Below, in pieces: positions 26,710-36,605 of a stretch of 64,000 nt of DNA. Each line of letters begins with the position of its first letter. The stretch's first letter is position 1. This stretch comes from Thiomonas delicata (GTDB taxonomy: Bacteria; Pseudomonadota; Gammaproteobacteria; Burkholderiales; Burkholderiaceae_C), in the NCBI RefSeq assembly GCF_900088825.1, contig NZ_LT592171.1, positions 1,114,503 to 1,178,502 of the forward strand. The letters run 5' to 3'. The notes beneath the pieces were generated by a model. The model ran no database searches. It was given only the letters and a program-made list of their open reading frames with translations, and had not been told where the DNA came from. The translations under genes were made by a program, and so were the position numbers.

Positions 26710-28710
26710 CTACAGCGCCTGAATCAGCGACTGGAACAGGCTGTTGCCGACCTGGATGGCCTTGGCCGCCGCCTGGTACGCCTGCTGATACTTGATGAGG
26801 TTGGTGGCTTCCTGGTCCAGATTGACGCCGGAAACCGCCTGCTGCGAGGCCGTGGCCTGCTGGGCCACCGCGCTGGCGGCGCTCAGCGCGCTTTGCGCCT
26901 GGTTGCCTTGCGTGGCCACCTGGCTGACGAGTTGGGAGTAGGCCCCCTCGAACGATGCCGTGCCGCCTTCGAGGGTCTTGGCCGTTTGCAGCGCGAACAT
27001 GGCCTGGGCGTTGCCACCGTTGCCGGGGCCGGCAGCGGAAAGCGTGAAGGCATCGCCCGAAACAGCCGTGCTGCCGCTGAGGTTCACCGTCCAGTAGCCC
27101 CCGGGAGGTGTGCTGGCATAAGGTATGGCGAGGGTCGTGCCACTGCTGCCGAGCGTCAGGCTGCCGCTGGCCAAGACGGTGGTCGAGCCGGGCTGCGTCA
27201 CCTGGAAGCCGACCGATCCGCTGGTGCCCCCGCTGGTCAGCGTGACCTGCAGCGCGGTGGGGACCGCGACGCCGCCGACCAGCACCGAGCCTGCGCCGCT
27301 GGTGGCGCTGTACTGCCCGGCGGACAGGGTCAGATTGCCCAGATTGGTGTTGACGATGCTGCCCGATTGCAGTTGCCCGGCGCTGCTGGCATAGGGCGAC
27401 GCGGCGGCGATGCCGGATGGGTTGTTCAGCACCGACTGGAAGTTGAGCGCGCCATAGCGCGTGGGCAGCACCTCGAAGTTGTTGCCGGCCTGGGCGCCGC
27501 TGACCTTGACCTGCACGCCATCGAAGGCAAGGGTCGTGACGCTGCCCGAGGTGGTCGCCGTGAGCGTGGCGGCCTGGCCGGTGGACAGATTGGTGGCGGT
27601 CCAGTTGGTGCCGTCGTAGGCCAGCTTGTAGTCGGCCGCGGTGAGCTGGTTGGCGTCGATCACGCTGCCGCTGATCACGGCGCTGCCCGCATTGGCGGCG
27701 TTCGCCAGCACCTGCACCGGGCCGGCCTGGAACAGGGGGGCGCCGAACTGGCCGTTGAGGTCCAGGCCCTGCGCCTGCTGCTGGTTGATCTGTTGCGCCA
27801 GACCGTCGGCGATGCGCCCCAGCGCGTTCTGCGCCGGCTGCAGCACCTGGCTGCGGAACTGCAGCAGCCCGCCGATCGTGCCGCCTTGCAGTCCTTGGGA
27901 AATGATGGCGCCGGTGCTGGCGTAGGCCACCTCGGTCTGCGAAGGATCGTAGGGGTTCGACACGGCCTTCAGGTCGTAGGACTGGTTGCCGGCCACCAGC
28001 ACCTGGCCGTTGCCGGTGAACACACTGACTTGGTTGTTGCCCTGCTGCAGCACGGTCACGCCGACTTGCGACGACAACTGGGTGATGAGCTGGTCGCGCT
28101 GATCCAGCAGGGCATTGGGGGTGGCGCCCGAGCCGTCGGACAGGGTGTTGATCTTGACGTTGAGCTGGGCGATCTGCTGCGTCAGGCTGTTGATCGAGGT
28201 GATGCTCTGCCCGATCTGCTGATTCACGCCATTGGCCGCGTCCTGCAGTTGTTGCGCCGAACTCTGAAAGGTTTGCGCCAGGCTCTGGGCCTGGCTCAGC
28301 ATGCTCTGCCGCGACGGCATGTCGGCCGGATTGGCGGCGACCTGGGCCACGCCGCTGGCGAAGAACTGGTTGATCGCGGTGCTCATGCCCGCGCTGGTTC
28401 CCGCCAGCAGATTGACGATGGGTTGCAGCTGGGTGCTCAGGGTGTTCGCCCCGCTGGCGGTGGCCGTGGTGCTCCAGACTTGGGACTGCAGATAGCTGTT
28501 GTAGCTGCGCGTGACCGCCTCGATCTGCGTGCCGTTGCCGAGATACAGGCCGCCGAGCAGCGAGGGCGGCTGCGTGGTTTGCACCGCCGTTTCCTGGCTG
28601 TAGCCCGGCGTGTTGACGTTGGCGATGTTGTTGCCCGTGACCTGCAAGGCCTGCTGGGCGGCTTGCAGGCCGGTGAGGGCATTGCCGACGAGACCGCTGA
28701 TGCCCGACAT
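26710..28710 (-). CDS. flgK: Flagellar hook-filament junction protein FlgK (HAP1)
   Basis: FlgK caps the hook and connects it to FlgL. It has 666 residues. It starts MSGISGLVGNALTGLQAAQQ with the rod-type signature NNIANVNTPGYSQE, and ends with the C-terminal helix QEATNLIKYQQAYQAAAKAIQ. The long middle (about 330-580) is a variable Ser/Thr/Gly-rich region. The ATG at 28710 lies one base after the stop of the unknown upstream gene; a longer start would add an unrelated basic stretch. Confidence 0.95.
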   Translation of the reverse strand: MSGISGLVGNALTGLQAAQQALQVTGNNIANVNTPGYSQETAVQTTQPPSLLGGLYLGNGTQIEAVTRSYNSYLQSQVWSTTATASGANTLSTQLQPIVNLLAGTSAGMSTAINQFFASGVAQVAANPADMPSRQSMLSQAQSLAQTFQSSAQQLQDAANGVNQQIGQSITSINSLTQQIAQLNVKINTLSDGSGATPNALLDQRDQLITQLSSQVGVTVLQQGNNQVSVFTGNGQVLVAGNQSYDLKAVSNPYDPSQTEVAYASTGAIISQGLQGGTIGGLLQFRSQVLQPAQNALGRIADGLAQQINQQQAQGLDLNGQFGAPLFQAGPVQVLANAANAGSAVISGSVIDANQLTAADYKLAYDGTNWTATNLSTGQAATLTATTSGSVTTLAFDGVQVKVSGAQAGNNFEVLPTRYGALNFQSVLNNPSGIAAASPYASSAGQLQSGSIVNTNLGNLTLSAGQYSATSGAGSVLVGGVAVPTALQVTLTSGGTSGSVGFQVTQPGSTTVLASGSLTLGSSGTTLAIPYASTPPGGYWTVNLSGSTAVSGDAFTLSAAGPGNGGNAQAMFALQTAKTLEGGTASFEGAYSQLVSQVATQGNQAQSALSAASAVAQQATASQQAVSGVNLDQEATNLIKYQQAYQAAAKAIQVGNSLFQSLIQAL

Positions 28711-28711
28711 G

Positions 28712-29182
28712 TCAGCCTCGCCCCAGGGTCTGCCGCTGCGGCGAGGCATGGCCGTAGGCGACGCCGTACACCGGTTCGGGAGGACGCTGCGCCGACTGCG
28801 CGATGGCCTGCTCGATCGCCGCGCTCCAGACGGTGAGGGTGTGCTGCAATCCCTCGTATTCCTGGCGCAGGGCGTTGACCCGCGCGGTCAGCTCGGCCGA
28901 AGCTCGCGAAGCTGCGGCCGGCTGTTTCTGCCAGTGTTCGGCGCAAACCTGGAGTTCGTCGAGCAAAGGCTGCCAGATCGGCGCGAGCAGACCGGCAGCC
29001 GTGCCGCTGCCGACCTGCGCCGTTGGCAGATGGCCGGCAGGGTCGCGGTCCAGCAGGGTTTGCCGTTGCTGCCGCAGCACGTCGGTGAGCGCGGCGACGA
29101 GCCGGACTTCGTCCGTGGCGGCGGTGGGAAGGGTCATCGCGTTCAGGCCTGCATCGCGGTTGGGGGGAAAGTGCTCTTCCAT
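28712..29182 (-). CDS. Unknown protein between flgJ and flgK
   Basis: A 156-residue, mostly helical protein that I do not recognise. It starts MEEHFPPNRDAG (a second ATG at 29137 is possible) and contains DVLRQQRQTLLDRD near the N-terminus and EYEGLQHTLTVWSAAIEQAI near the C-terminus. It begins 10 bases after the flgJ stop and ends one base before flgK, so it is surely translated with them. Size, helix content and position suggest a FlgN- or FliT-like export chaperone or a rod/hook accessory. A clear flgN already exists at 17790, so this would be a second one. That role is a guess. Confidence 0.65.
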   Translation of the reverse strand: MEEHFPPNRDAGLNAMTLPTAATDEVRLVAALTDVLRQQRQTLLDRDPAGHLPTAQVGSGTAAGLLAPIWQPLLDELQVCAEHWQKQPAAASRASAELTARVNALRQEYEGLQHTLTVWSAAIEQAIAQSAQRPPEPVYGVAYGHASPQRQTLGRG

Positions 29183-29192
29183 GGCGATAACG

Positions 29193-30239
29193 TCACGGTG
29201 TGGCCAAACTTGAGCCTGTCGCGAGGTCCACGGCGGCCAGGGCCTGGCGCATGGTCGGGCTCTGCGCGACGGCAAGCAGCTTGCGCGCGTAATCAGGATC
29301 GGTGGCATAGCCGCTGTGCTGCAGCGCGGAAGCAAACCCGGCGATGTCGCCGCCGTGGCCGCGCACACTCTGGTAGCGCGGCGAACCGAGCATCATTTGC
29401 GCATAGTTCTGCACGCTGTCGGCAGCGCTCTGATAGGCGCGGAACGCGGCTTCCCCCATCTGCGCCACGCCGCCGGCGAATTCCTGCGTGAGCCCCGACA
29501 ACGACGCCCCCTGCCAATTCCCGCCGGCCTTGATGCCGAACAGATTGTTGCCGGGCGCATGGCTGCCCCAGCCGGTTTCCAGTGCGGCCTGGGCGAGGAT
29601 GGCCACCGGACTGACGCCGAGCGCCGCGGCCGCCGACTGCACGCTGGGCAGGATGGACTGGATGAAGGCCCGGGCCTTGTCGGCAAAAGGCGTCTGCGCG
29701 GTGGAAGCCTGGACGCTTGCCGTCCCCGGCTCCGTCGCGGCCGATGCGCTCGGCCGGCCCTGCGGCGCGAGCGCCGCAGCGGAGAGCGCGGCGTCGCGCG
29801 CCGGCACCGGCCATGTCACCGGGTGCGGGGCGGCGGCGCCCGAGGCCGCAGGCGCTTGGCTCACGGGCGATGCGGAGATTTTTTCCTGCGCGGCAGAGCC
29901 GTAGCGGGTGGCCAGTTCCTTGGCCAGGTAGCTCGCCAGGCCGATGCCCTGGCCCTGGCTGATGGTGGTGGCGATCTGCTGGGTGAACAGCGACTTGAAC
30001 ATCGGCCCCGAGGTGTCGCCCAGCAGGTCCGGCCCGAGGCTGGTGGCGTTCATCGCCGTGAGCATCTGCTGCATCAGCAGCGCCTCGAACTGCTGCGCCA
30101 CCGCCTTGATGGCCTGCGGATTGCGCGGATCGGCCTTGGCTGCGGCCTGGAGCTGGTTCAGGCCCTGGAAGGACAGGCTGTTCGCCGCGGCGGGAACCGT
30201 GGGCGGCAGCGGCGCGGCCGGAAGGGATGGTGTGTTCAT
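29193..30239 (-). CDS. flgJ: FlgJ, rod-binding protein and peptidoglycan hydrolase
   Basis: FlgJ caps the growing rod and cuts peptidoglycan so the rod can pass. It has 348 residues. The N-terminal rod-binding domain (about 25-110) has QFEALLMQQMLTAMNAT and GIGLASYLAKEL. A Pro/Ala-rich linker follows. The C-terminal glucosaminidase domain (about 190-345) has the catalytic-type motif ALETGWGSHAPGNNLFGIK. It starts 12 bases after the flgI stop. Confidence 0.96.
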   Translation of the reverse strand: MNTPSLPAAPLPPTVPAAANSLSFQGLNQLQAAAKADPRNPQAIKAVAQQFEALLMQQMLTAMNATSLGPDLLGDTSGPMFKSLFTQQIATTISQGQGIGLASYLAKELATRYGSAAQEKISASPVSQAPAASGAAAPHPVTWPVPARDAALSAAALAPQGRPSASAATEPGTASVQASTAQTPFADKARAFIQSILPSVQSAAAALGVSPVAILAQAALETGWGSHAPGNNLFGIKAGGNWQGASLSGLTQEFAGGVAQMGEAAFRAYQSAADSVQNYAQMMLGSPRYQSVRGHGGDIAGFASALQHSGYATDPDYARKLLAVAQSPTMRQALAAVDLATGSSLATP

Positions 30240-30251
30240 CGCCCGGTTTGT

Positions 30252-31394
30252 TCAGATGACGTCGAGCTGGGCGTGCAGCGCGCCGGCCGCCTTCATCGCC
30301 TGCAGGATGGCGATCAGGTCGCTCGGCGTGGCGCCCACGGCATTGAGCGCGCGCACCACGGCTTCCAGGGTCACGCCAGGGTTGAACATCAGCAGATTCG
30401 CCTTGTCGGCCTTGGCCTTGACCTGGGTTTGCGGCACGACGGCCGTCTGTCCGGCGCCCAGCGGGTTGGGCTGGCTCACCTCGTATTGGGTGTTGATGGT
30501 GACTGACAGATTGCCATGGGCCACCGCGCAAGCGCCCAGCGTGACGTTCTGGCCCAGCACCACGGTTCCGCTGCGCGCGTCGATCACGACCTTGGCCGGC
30601 GGCGCTTCGGGCGTCACATCCAGCGCTTCCAGGCTGCCGAGAAAGCCGGTGCGCGCCCCCGGGTTGGCGGGTGCCTGGACCTGCACCGTGCCGGCATTCA
30701 GGGCCATGGCGGTGTTGGGGCCGAAATGCTGGTTGATGCGATCGGCGATGCGGCTCGCCGTGCCGAAGCTCGGCGTGTTGAGCGCCAGGGTCAGCGGGCC
30801 GGCCTGGTCGAAGCTGCTGGCCACCGTGCGCTCGACGGTGGCGCCATTGGCCACCGTGCCGGCGGTGAGGAAATTGGTTTGGGTGGTGCTGCCGCCCGAC
30901 GAGGCGCCGTAGCCGCTGACCACGATATTGCCCTGCGCCATGGCGTAGGTCTGGCTGTCTGCACCCTTGAGCGGCGTCATCAGCAGCGTGCCGCCGGCCA
31001 GGCTGGACGCATTGCCCACGGCGGACACCGTGACGTTGATGGTCTGCCCCGGCAGCGAGAAAGGCGGAAGCTGGGCAGTGACCATCACCGCGGCCACGTC
31101 CTTGGGCTGCAGGTTGGACGCCACGCCCGGAGGCAGGTTGATGCCCAGGCGCTGGAACATGTTGAGCAGCGACTGCGTGGTGAAGGGGACCTGGGTGGCC
31201 TGGTCGCCGGTGCCGGACAGGCCGACCACCAGGCCATAGCCCACGAGCTGGTTGACCCGCACGCCCTGCACGCTGGTGAGGTCGCGGATGACCATGGCCC
31301 GTGCTGGCGCACCGGGGGCGAGCAGGGCCAGGGCGCAAAGCGCCGATGCCAGGGCTTTGGCGTACAGGGTGTGCGGGGTGCGTGCGGTTTGCAT
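30252..31394 (-). CDS. flgI: Flagellar P-ring protein FlgI
   Basis: FlgI forms the P-ring in the peptidoglycan layer. It has 380 residues with a clear signal peptide (ALCALALLAPGAPARA, cut near residue 33). The mature N-terminus is IRDLTSVQGVRVNQLVGYGLVVGL and the protein ends with ALHAQLDVI. Length and motifs are typical. It follows flgH by 25 bases. Confidence 0.97.
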   Translation of the reverse strand: MQTARTPHTLYAKALASALCALALLAPGAPARAMVIRDLTSVQGVRVNQLVGYGLVVGLSGTGDQATQVPFTTQSLLNMFQRLGINLPPGVASNLQPKDVAAVMVTAQLPPFSLPGQTINVTVSAVGNASSLAGGTLLMTPLKGADSQTYAMAQGNIVVSGYGASSGGSTTQTNFLTAGTVANGATVERTVASSFDQAGPLTLALNTPSFGTASRIADRINQHFGPNTAMALNAGTVQVQAPANPGARTGFLGSLEALDVTPEAPPAKVVIDARSGTVVLGQNVTLGACAVAHGNLSVTINTQYEVSQPNPLGAGQTAVVPQTQVKAKADKANLLMFNPGVTLEAVVRALNAVGATPSDLIAILQAMKAAGALHAQLDVI

Positions 31395-31419
31395 GATGGT
31401 GCGCAGTCGGCGGCGCCGT

Positions 31420-32106
31420 TCAGAACGGCCACAGGGAAAGGAAGAAACTCGCCAGCCACGGCACCTTGGCGGCTTCGTACACGCTGCCGTTGCCGCTGTA
31501 CTCCACGCGGGCGTTGGCGATCTGGATGCTGGAGACGGTGTTTTGCGGTGAAACGTCGGCCGAGCGCACCACGCCGACCACGCGGATGTATTCGTGTCCG
31601 CCGTTGAGCATCACTTCCTTCTGCCCCGAGATTTCCAGATTGCCGTTGCTCATCACCTGGACAACCGTGGCCTGCAGGGTCGTGGTGAAGGTGTTGCTTT
31701 GCGCGGTGGCGCCATTGCCGCCGAATTTCTGCGCCGAGTTGGCGCCGATGCTCGGGCTGTAGGCCCCCAGCGTGGGCACCACGCCGAAGAAGCTGGTGAG
31801 GCCGGCGCTGATGCTGTCCGATTTGTTGATGGTGGTGTTGGTGGTCTTGGTGGCGTTGGCGTTTTCCTGGATCAGCACGGTGATCAGGTCGCCCACTCTG
31901 TGCGCGCGCGTGTCCTCGAACAGGGCCACGTTGGTGCCCGGCTGCCAAATGGAACCGTTGGCGGCATGCGCGTTCATCGGCTCCGGAACGGCCGGGATGG
32001 GCAGGGGCTTGAGCTGGCCGTCTGCCGCGTGCTGGGGCGACGTGGCGCAGGCTCCGAGCATCAGACCCGGCACGGCGACGAGCAGAACGCGGAGAAATTG
32101 CATCAC
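31420..32106 (-). CDS. flgH: Flagellar L-ring lipoprotein FlgH
   Basis: FlgH forms the L-ring in the outer membrane. It has 228 residues. The lipoprotein signal ends in LMLGAC, so Cys20 should be lipid-modified. Family motifs include ALFEDTRAHRVGDLITVLIQE and NGNLEISGQKEVMLNGGHEYIRVVG. It lies between flgG and flgI. Met2 could also be the start. Confidence 0.97.
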   Translation of the reverse strand: MMQFLRVLLVAVPGLMLGACATSPQHAADGQLKPLPIPAVPEPMNAHAANGSIWQPGTNVALFEDTRAHRVGDLITVLIQENANATKTTNTTINKSDSISAGLTSFFGVVPTLGAYSPSIGANSAQKFGGNGATAQSNTFTTTLQATVVQVMSNGNLEISGQKEVMLNGGHEYIRVVGVVRSADVSPQNTVSSIQIANARVEYSGNGSVYEAAKVPWLASFFLSLWPF

Positions 32107-32119
32107 GGCCGGCCTTGCA

Positions 32120-32905
32120 TCACAGGTTGTTGTTGACGTACTGCAGCATCTGGTCGGACGCCTGCACGGCCTTGCTGTTGACCTCGTAGGCGCGCTGCGT
32201 GGAGATCATGTCGACCAATTCGGCCACGACATTCACGTTGGACGATTCCAGATAACCCTGCTGCACCGAGCCCAGGCCGTTGAGCGTGGGTTGGCCGGTA
32301 TTGGGCGCGCCCGACGAACCGGTCTGCAGGTAGAGGTTGTCGCCGATGCTTTGCAGCCCGGTCGGGTTGACGAAACTGGCCAGTTGCAGCGAGCCCACCT
32401 GCTGCGGCGAGGACTGGCCGGGCAGGGTGACCGAGACCGTGCCGTCGTTGCCGATCGTGATGGTCTGGGCGCTGGCGGGCACGGTGACGGTGGGTTGCAG
32501 CAGGTAGCCGCTGGACGTGACGAGCTGGCCCTGGTTGTTGAGCTGGAAGGTGCCGTCGCGCGTGTAGGCGATGGTGCCGTCGGGCTTGAGCACCTGAAAG
32601 AAACCCTGGCCGTTGATGGCCACGTCCAGCGAGTTGCCTGTCTGCGTCAGGTTGCCCTGGGTCATCAGCCGCTCGGTGGCCACCGGGCGCACGCCCGTGC
32701 CCAGCTGCAGGCCGGAGGGGTATTGGGTGCTTTGCGACGATTGCGCGCCGGGCTGGGTGAGGTTCTGGTAGAGCAGGTCTTGGAACACGGCGCGCGCGCC
32801 CTTGAAGCCGGTGGTGTTGACGTTGGCCAGGTTGTTGGCGATGACGTCCATGCGGGTCTGTTCGGCTTCCAGGCCGGTCTTGGCCACGTACAGCGAGCGG
32901 ATCAT
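32120..32905 (-). CDS. flgG: Flagellar distal rod protein FlgG
   Basis: FlgG builds the distal rod. It has 261 residues, the standard length. The N-terminal motif is [22 protein letters not shown] followed by [12 protein letters not shown]. The distal-rod region around [14 protein letters not shown] is typical, and the C-terminus has AEVDMISTQ-type sequence ([20 protein letters not shown]). It follows flgF by 37 bases. Confidence 0.97.
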   Translation of the reverse strand: MIRSLYVAKTGLEAEQTRMDVIANNLANVNTTGFKGARAVFQDLLYQNLTQPGAQSSQSTQYPSGLQLGTGVRPVATERLMTQGNLTQTGNSLDVAINGQGFFQVLKPDGTIAYTRDGTFQLNNQGQLVTSSGYLLQPTVTVPASAQTITIGNDGTVSVTLPGQSSPQQVGSLQLASFVNPTGLQSIGDNLYLQTGSSGAPNTGQPTLNGLGSVQQGYLESSNVNVVAELVDMISTQRAYEVNSKAVQASDQMLQYVNNNL

Positions 32906-32942
32906 GGTGAGGTCTCTTTCGTTTGGAGGCGTGGGTTGCGCG

Positions 32943-33680
32943 TCAGCTCACGACGAGCAGTTGCGAGGCGGCCTGGTGGTTCTGGTCCACGGTCTGCATC
33001 AGTTTGGTTTGAATCTCGAAGGCGCGGGTGTTGTCCAGGATCTGGATCATGGCCTGCACCGGGTTGACGTTGCTGCCCTCCAGCGCACCGACGGCCAGTT
33101 GCACCCTGCCGTCGTGCGGCGCGGGCCCCTGGGTGTCGCGGAACAAGCCGTCGGCGCCGCGCTGCATCTGTGCGGCAGGCGGGTTGACGAGCCGGATGCG
33201 GTTGACCACGACCATGGCATTGGGTTGGCCTCCAGCCGGAATGCCGGAGATGGTGCCGTCGGCCCCGATCTGCACCGATTCCAGCGGCGGCAGCGAAATC
33301 GGCGCCCCCCCTTGGCCAAGGACCGGATGGCCGTCGCTGGTGGTGAGTATGCCGCTGCTGGAGACCTGCAGGTCCCCGTTGCGGGTGTAGCCCGTTTCGC
33401 CATTGGCGGTCTGCACGGCAATCCAGCCGGCCCCCTGAATCGCAACGTCCAGGTTGCGCCCGGTGTGGTTGATCGGGCCTTCGCGCAGATCGGCGCTCTG
33501 GCCCTGGGCCACCACATAGGCGTTGCTCGGCTGCGGCTCGCCATAGACGGGCAGGGCGCGGAACTGGGCTTGTCCGGCACGAAAACCCGTGGTGTTGACG
33601 TTGGCCAGATTGTTGGTGACCACGGCCTGCTGTTGCAGGATGGTGCGTGCGCCGGTGGCGGCGATCCACAAGGTGTCCAT
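32943..33680 (-). CDS. flgF: Flagellar proximal rod protein FlgF
   Basis: FlgF is a proximal rod subunit. It has 245 residues, with N-terminus [20 protein letters not shown], the rod motif [12 protein letters not shown] and the C-terminal helix [20 protein letters not shown]. It is shorter than FlgG and lacks the FlgG-specific distal-rod insertion. It lies between flgE and flgG. Confidence 0.95.
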   Translation of the reverse strand: MDTLWIAATGARTILQQQAVVTNNLANVNTTGFRAGQAQFRALPVYGEPQPSNAYVVAQGQSADLREGPINHTGRNLDVAIQGAGWIAVQTANGETGYTRNGDLQVSSSGILTTSDGHPVLGQGGAPISLPPLESVQIGADGTISGIPAGGQPNAMVVVNRIRLVNPPAAQMQRGADGLFRDTQGPAPHDGRVQLAVGALEGSNVNPVQAMIQILDNTRAFEIQTKLMQTVDQNHQAASQLLVVS

Positions 33681-33702
33681 GGTTCAGTGGCGCGGCGCGT
33701 CT

Positions 33703-34938
33703 TTACAGCGTGAGCAAGGTCTGCACGACTTGATTCTGGGTCTTGATGGTCTGTGCATTGGCCTGGTAGGCCTGTTGCGCGACGATCAGGTTCACCAGCT
33801 GGGTGGAGAGGTCGACGTTGGACTGTTCCACCGCGCTGGCCTGCAGCGAGCCCAGGCCGGCGCTGCCGGGCGATCCGGTCAGCGGCTGTCCCGACTGATA
33901 GGTCGCCACGTAATAGTTGTTGCCCATGCGCTGCAGGCCCTGCGGCGCCTTGAAGTTGGTCAGGGTGATCTGCCCCAGGATGGCCGACTGGCCGTTGGTG
34001 TAGCGCCCGAACACCACGCCCGTGGGGTCGACCGACAGATTGCTGAGCTGGCCCACGCCGTAGCCGTTGTCGGTGATGTTGGTCACCGCTGACGGCGCGC
34101 TGTAGTTGGTCGAGCCGGCATAGTTCAGCGCGATGCTGCTGGTCGAGGCGCCGTCGGCCCAGGTGATGCCCGCGATGGTGCCGCTGACGGTTCCGCTGAC
34201 GGCGCCGGTCGACGTGAAGGGCAGGGTGCCGAAGGAGCCGGAGGTGACGCCGCCCGAGGTCGTGGTGCCGTTGACCGCGTAGTACACATTCCAGGTCGGG
34301 GTCGCGCCCGACGTGAGCTGGTAGTAGGTCGACATGAGGTGCGACGCGCCGAGGCTGTCGTACACCGTGGTGCTGGTGGAATAGTTGTAGGTGGTGGGAT
34401 CGTTGATGTTGAAGGCCGTGCCGCTGGCGATCGGCGTGGCGCCGGCATCCAGGTTGAGGCTGATGCCGATGCCCGAGGTGGCCTGCGGCGCCAGCGTGGT
34501 GGCGGTGATCTGCAGGGGTCCGGTGCCGCCCGTGAGCGCGCCGCTGACCGCCGGGGTGCCGATGAGCTGACCGCCGGCTGCGTCGACGACGTAGCCGTTC
34601 TTGTCGATCTGGAACTGGCCGTTGCGCCCGTAGACGGTGGCGCCGTCGTAGTTGAACTGGAAAAAGCCCTGGCCGTTGATGGCGATGTCGAGCGGGTTGG
34701 CGCTGGTCTGGATGTTGCCCTGGGAGAACTGTTGCGCCACGGTCTGCACCGAGGTGCCGATGCCGATCTGCCCGTATTGCGGCGAGGTGCCGGCGATGGC
34801 CGAGGCGTAGGCATCGGCGAACTGGGCGTTGGACTGCTTGAAACCCACCGTGTTCGCGTTGGCGATGTTGTTGCCCATGACCTGCAGGTCGGTCGAGGCG
34901 GCTTGCAGGCCGGAGAGTGCGGTTTGGAAGGTGCTCAT
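33703..34938 (-). CDS. flgE: Flagellar hook protein FlgE
   Basis: FlgE polymerises to form the hook. It has 411 residues, with N-terminus MSTFQTALSGLQAASTDLQV and the motif NNIANANTVGFK. The central variable domain is rich in Gly, Ser and Thr. The C-terminal helix is STQLVNLIVAQQAYQANAQT. It follows flgD by 62 bases. Confidence 0.96.
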   Translation of the reverse strand: MSTFQTALSGLQAASTDLQVMGNNIANANTVGFKQSNAQFADAYASAIAGTSPQYGQIGIGTSVQTVAQQFSQGNIQTSANPLDIAINGQGFFQFNYDGATVYGRNGQFQIDKNGYVVDAAGGQLIGTPAVSGALTGGTGPLQITATTLAPQATSGIGISLNLDAGATPIASGTAFNINDPTTYNYSTSTTVYDSLGASHLMSTYYQLTSGATPTWNVYYAVNGTTTSGGVTSGSFGTLPFTSTGAVSGTVSGTIAGITWADGASTSSIALNYAGSTNYSAPSAVTNITDNGYGVGQLSNLSVDPTGVVFGRYTNGQSAILGQITLTNFKAPQGLQRMGNNYYVATYQSGQPLTGSPGSAGLGSLQASAVEQSNVDLSTQLVNLIVAQQAYQANAQTIKTQNQVVQTLLTL

Positions 34939-35000
34939 CGATGACCCCGAATGACTGGATGGGTGGAGGTGTGTGTTGGCCGGGTCGGCTGCAGGCGCGC

Positions 35001-35699
35001 TTACATCACGCCCTGGATGCTGGACAGCGGCACCGTGCCGCTTTGTCCCTTGATCTGCAAGGCCGGGCCGCTGCTGCCGTTCAGGTAGACCGACTGCACC
35101 GTGCCGGTACCGAACGGCACGGCGGCGACGGCCTGGCCATTCGCATCCGTGGCCTGGACATTGAACGTATAGCTGCCGGCCGGGGCGGTGTTGCCGCTGG
35201 CGTCCTTGCCGTCCCAGGTAAAGGTCTGCACGCCCGTGGGCAAGGCTCCCACCTGCAGCGTGCGCACGGTCTGGCCGGCGTTGTTGATCACCTGCACCTG
35301 CACGTTCTGCGCCGGACTGGCGAGGGTGAAGCCGCCCGCCGTGCCGCCGCTGGCGCCCAGGTTGATGGAGTTGTTGTCGAACACCACCGTCTGGCCCACC
35401 AGATTCGCCGCCTGCAAACCTTGCGATTGCGACAGCTGGGCCGTCAAGGCCGCCATCGAGGCCTGGATCGACTGCACCCCGCTGGCCGTGCTGAACTGCG
35501 CCAACTGGGCTGACAGATCCTGATTGGTCAGGGGATTCATCGGATCCTGGTTGGTCAACTGGGTGACCAGCAGCTTGTAGAAGGTGTTGACGTCGGCCAG
35601 CCCGCCCAAGCCGCTCGTGGCGCTGCCCGAGGTGCCGCTGGTGCTGCTCGATTGCAGCGACGCGAGGAAGGCGTTGCTGCCGATGGGAGATGTGCTCAT
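35001..35699 (-). CDS. flgD: Flagellar hook-capping protein FlgD
   Basis: FlgD is the scaffold cap for hook assembly. It has 232 residues. The N-terminal FlgD motif FYKLLVTQLTNQDPMNP is present, and a FlgD Ig/Tudor-type C-terminal half contains FTWDGKDASGNTAPAGSYTF. It lies between flgC and flgE. Confidence 0.96.
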   Translation of the reverse strand: MSTSPIGSNAFLASLQSSSTSGTSGSATSGLGGLADVNTFYKLLVTQLTNQDPMNPLTNQDLSAQLAQFSTASGVQSIQASMAALTAQLSQSQGLQAANLVGQTVVFDNNSINLGASGGTAGGFTLASPAQNVQVQVINNAGQTVRTLQVGALPTGVQTFTWDGKDASGNTAPAGSYTFNVQATDANGQAVAAVPFGTGTVQSVYLNGSSGPALQIKGQSGTVPLSSIQGVM

Positions 35700-35717
35700 G
35701 GTGCGCGTCCTTGGGGC

Positions 35718-36134
35718 TTACTGGCCCAGGGTGAGGGTCTTCAACAACAGGTTCTTGGTGGTGTTCATCACGTTCACGTCGGCCTGGTAGGCGCGCGAGG
35801 CGGACAGCATGTTGACCATCTCGTCGACCGGGTTGACGTTGGGAAAAGCCACATAGCCTTGCTTGTCGGCCAGCGGATTGCCGGGGTCATAGACCATTTT
35901 CATCGGGCCCGGCTTTTCCACCACCCCCGCCACCTGTACGCCGTTGACGCCCGCCGGAACGCCCGGGCCGGATAGCGGCTGCGCGGCGAACACCACTTCG
36001 CGGGCACGGTAGGGCTGGCCGTTGGAACTGGTGGCCGAATTCGCGTTCGCCAGATTGCTGGCGACCACGTTGAGACGGTAGCTCTCGGCGTTCAGGCCGG
36101 AGTTGGCGACATCGAGGGCGTTGAACAGGGACAT
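35718..36134 (-). CDS. flgC: Flagellar proximal rod protein FlgC
   Basis: FlgC is a proximal rod subunit of 138 residues. The N-terminus is [20 protein letters not shown] with the rod motif SNLANANSA, and the C-terminal helix is [20 protein letters not shown]. It lies 15 bases after flgB. Confidence 0.96.
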   Translation of the reverse strand: MSLFNALDVANSGLNAESYRLNVVASNLANANSATSSNGQPYRAREVVFAAQPLSGPGVPAGVNGVQVAGVVEKPGPMKMVYDPGNPLADKQGYVAFPNVNPVDEMVNMLSASRAYQADVNVMNTTKNLLLKTLTLGQ

Positions 36135-36149
36135 GGCGTTTGCTCGGAA

Positions 36150-36557
36150 TCAGTTGCCGGTGATGGCGGAGGTCAGCATCTTGATCTTGCCGGTCAGGAA
36201 GGTGAGATCGGCTTCATACTGGATACTGTTCTTCTGAAAGCTGGCCTGCTCGCGGCTCATGTCCACCGAGTTGCCATCCAGGCGCACGGTGTTGCCGGCC
36301 TGGTAAGCGACGAAGCTCGCGGCCGGATTGCTCGCGCCGCCAGCCGCCATCTGGCGGCTTTGCTCCACCTTCAGCGGCAAGCCGGCAGCCTGACCCTGGA
36401 GTGCGCTGCGCAGCGCCGCGGAGAAATCCAGATCGACCGCCTTGTAATGCGGCGTGTTGGCATTGGCCATGTTCGCGGCCAGCAACTGCTGGCGGTAGCC
36501 GCGCAGATTGAGCGCGGTCTGCAGCGGGGCGAAGGCTTGGTCGAGAGCGGATGGCAT
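36150..36557 (-). CDS. flgB: Flagellar proximal rod protein FlgB
   Basis: FlgB is a proximal rod subunit of 135 residues. The rod motif reads ANMANANTPHYKAVDLDF and the C-terminal helix contains SREQASFQKNSIQYEADLTFL. It is the first gene of the hook-basal-body operon and has a strong sigma-54 promoter 33 bases upstream. Confidence 0.96.
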   Translation of the reverse strand: MPSALDQAFAPLQTALNLRGYRQQLLAANMANANTPHYKAVDLDFSAALRSALQGQAAGLPLKVEQSRQMAAGGASNPAASFVAYQAGNTVRLDGNSVDMSREQASFQKNSIQYEADLTFLTGKIKMLTSAITGN

Positions 36558-36589
36558 GGCTGCGATTCAGTTGCGGTTGCCCAGTCTTC

Positions 36590-36605
36590 TGCACGAAGCG
36601 TGCCA
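36590..36605 (-). promoter_or_regulatory. Sigma-54 promoter for the flgB operon
   Basis: On the minus strand TGGCACGCTTCGTGCA has GG and GC separated by exactly ten bases and matches the -24/-12 consensus TGGCACG-N4-TTGCA almost fully. It lies 33 bases before flgB, so transcription of flgBCDEFGHIJKL should depend on RpoN and the activators at 49418-52154. Confidence 0.85.
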
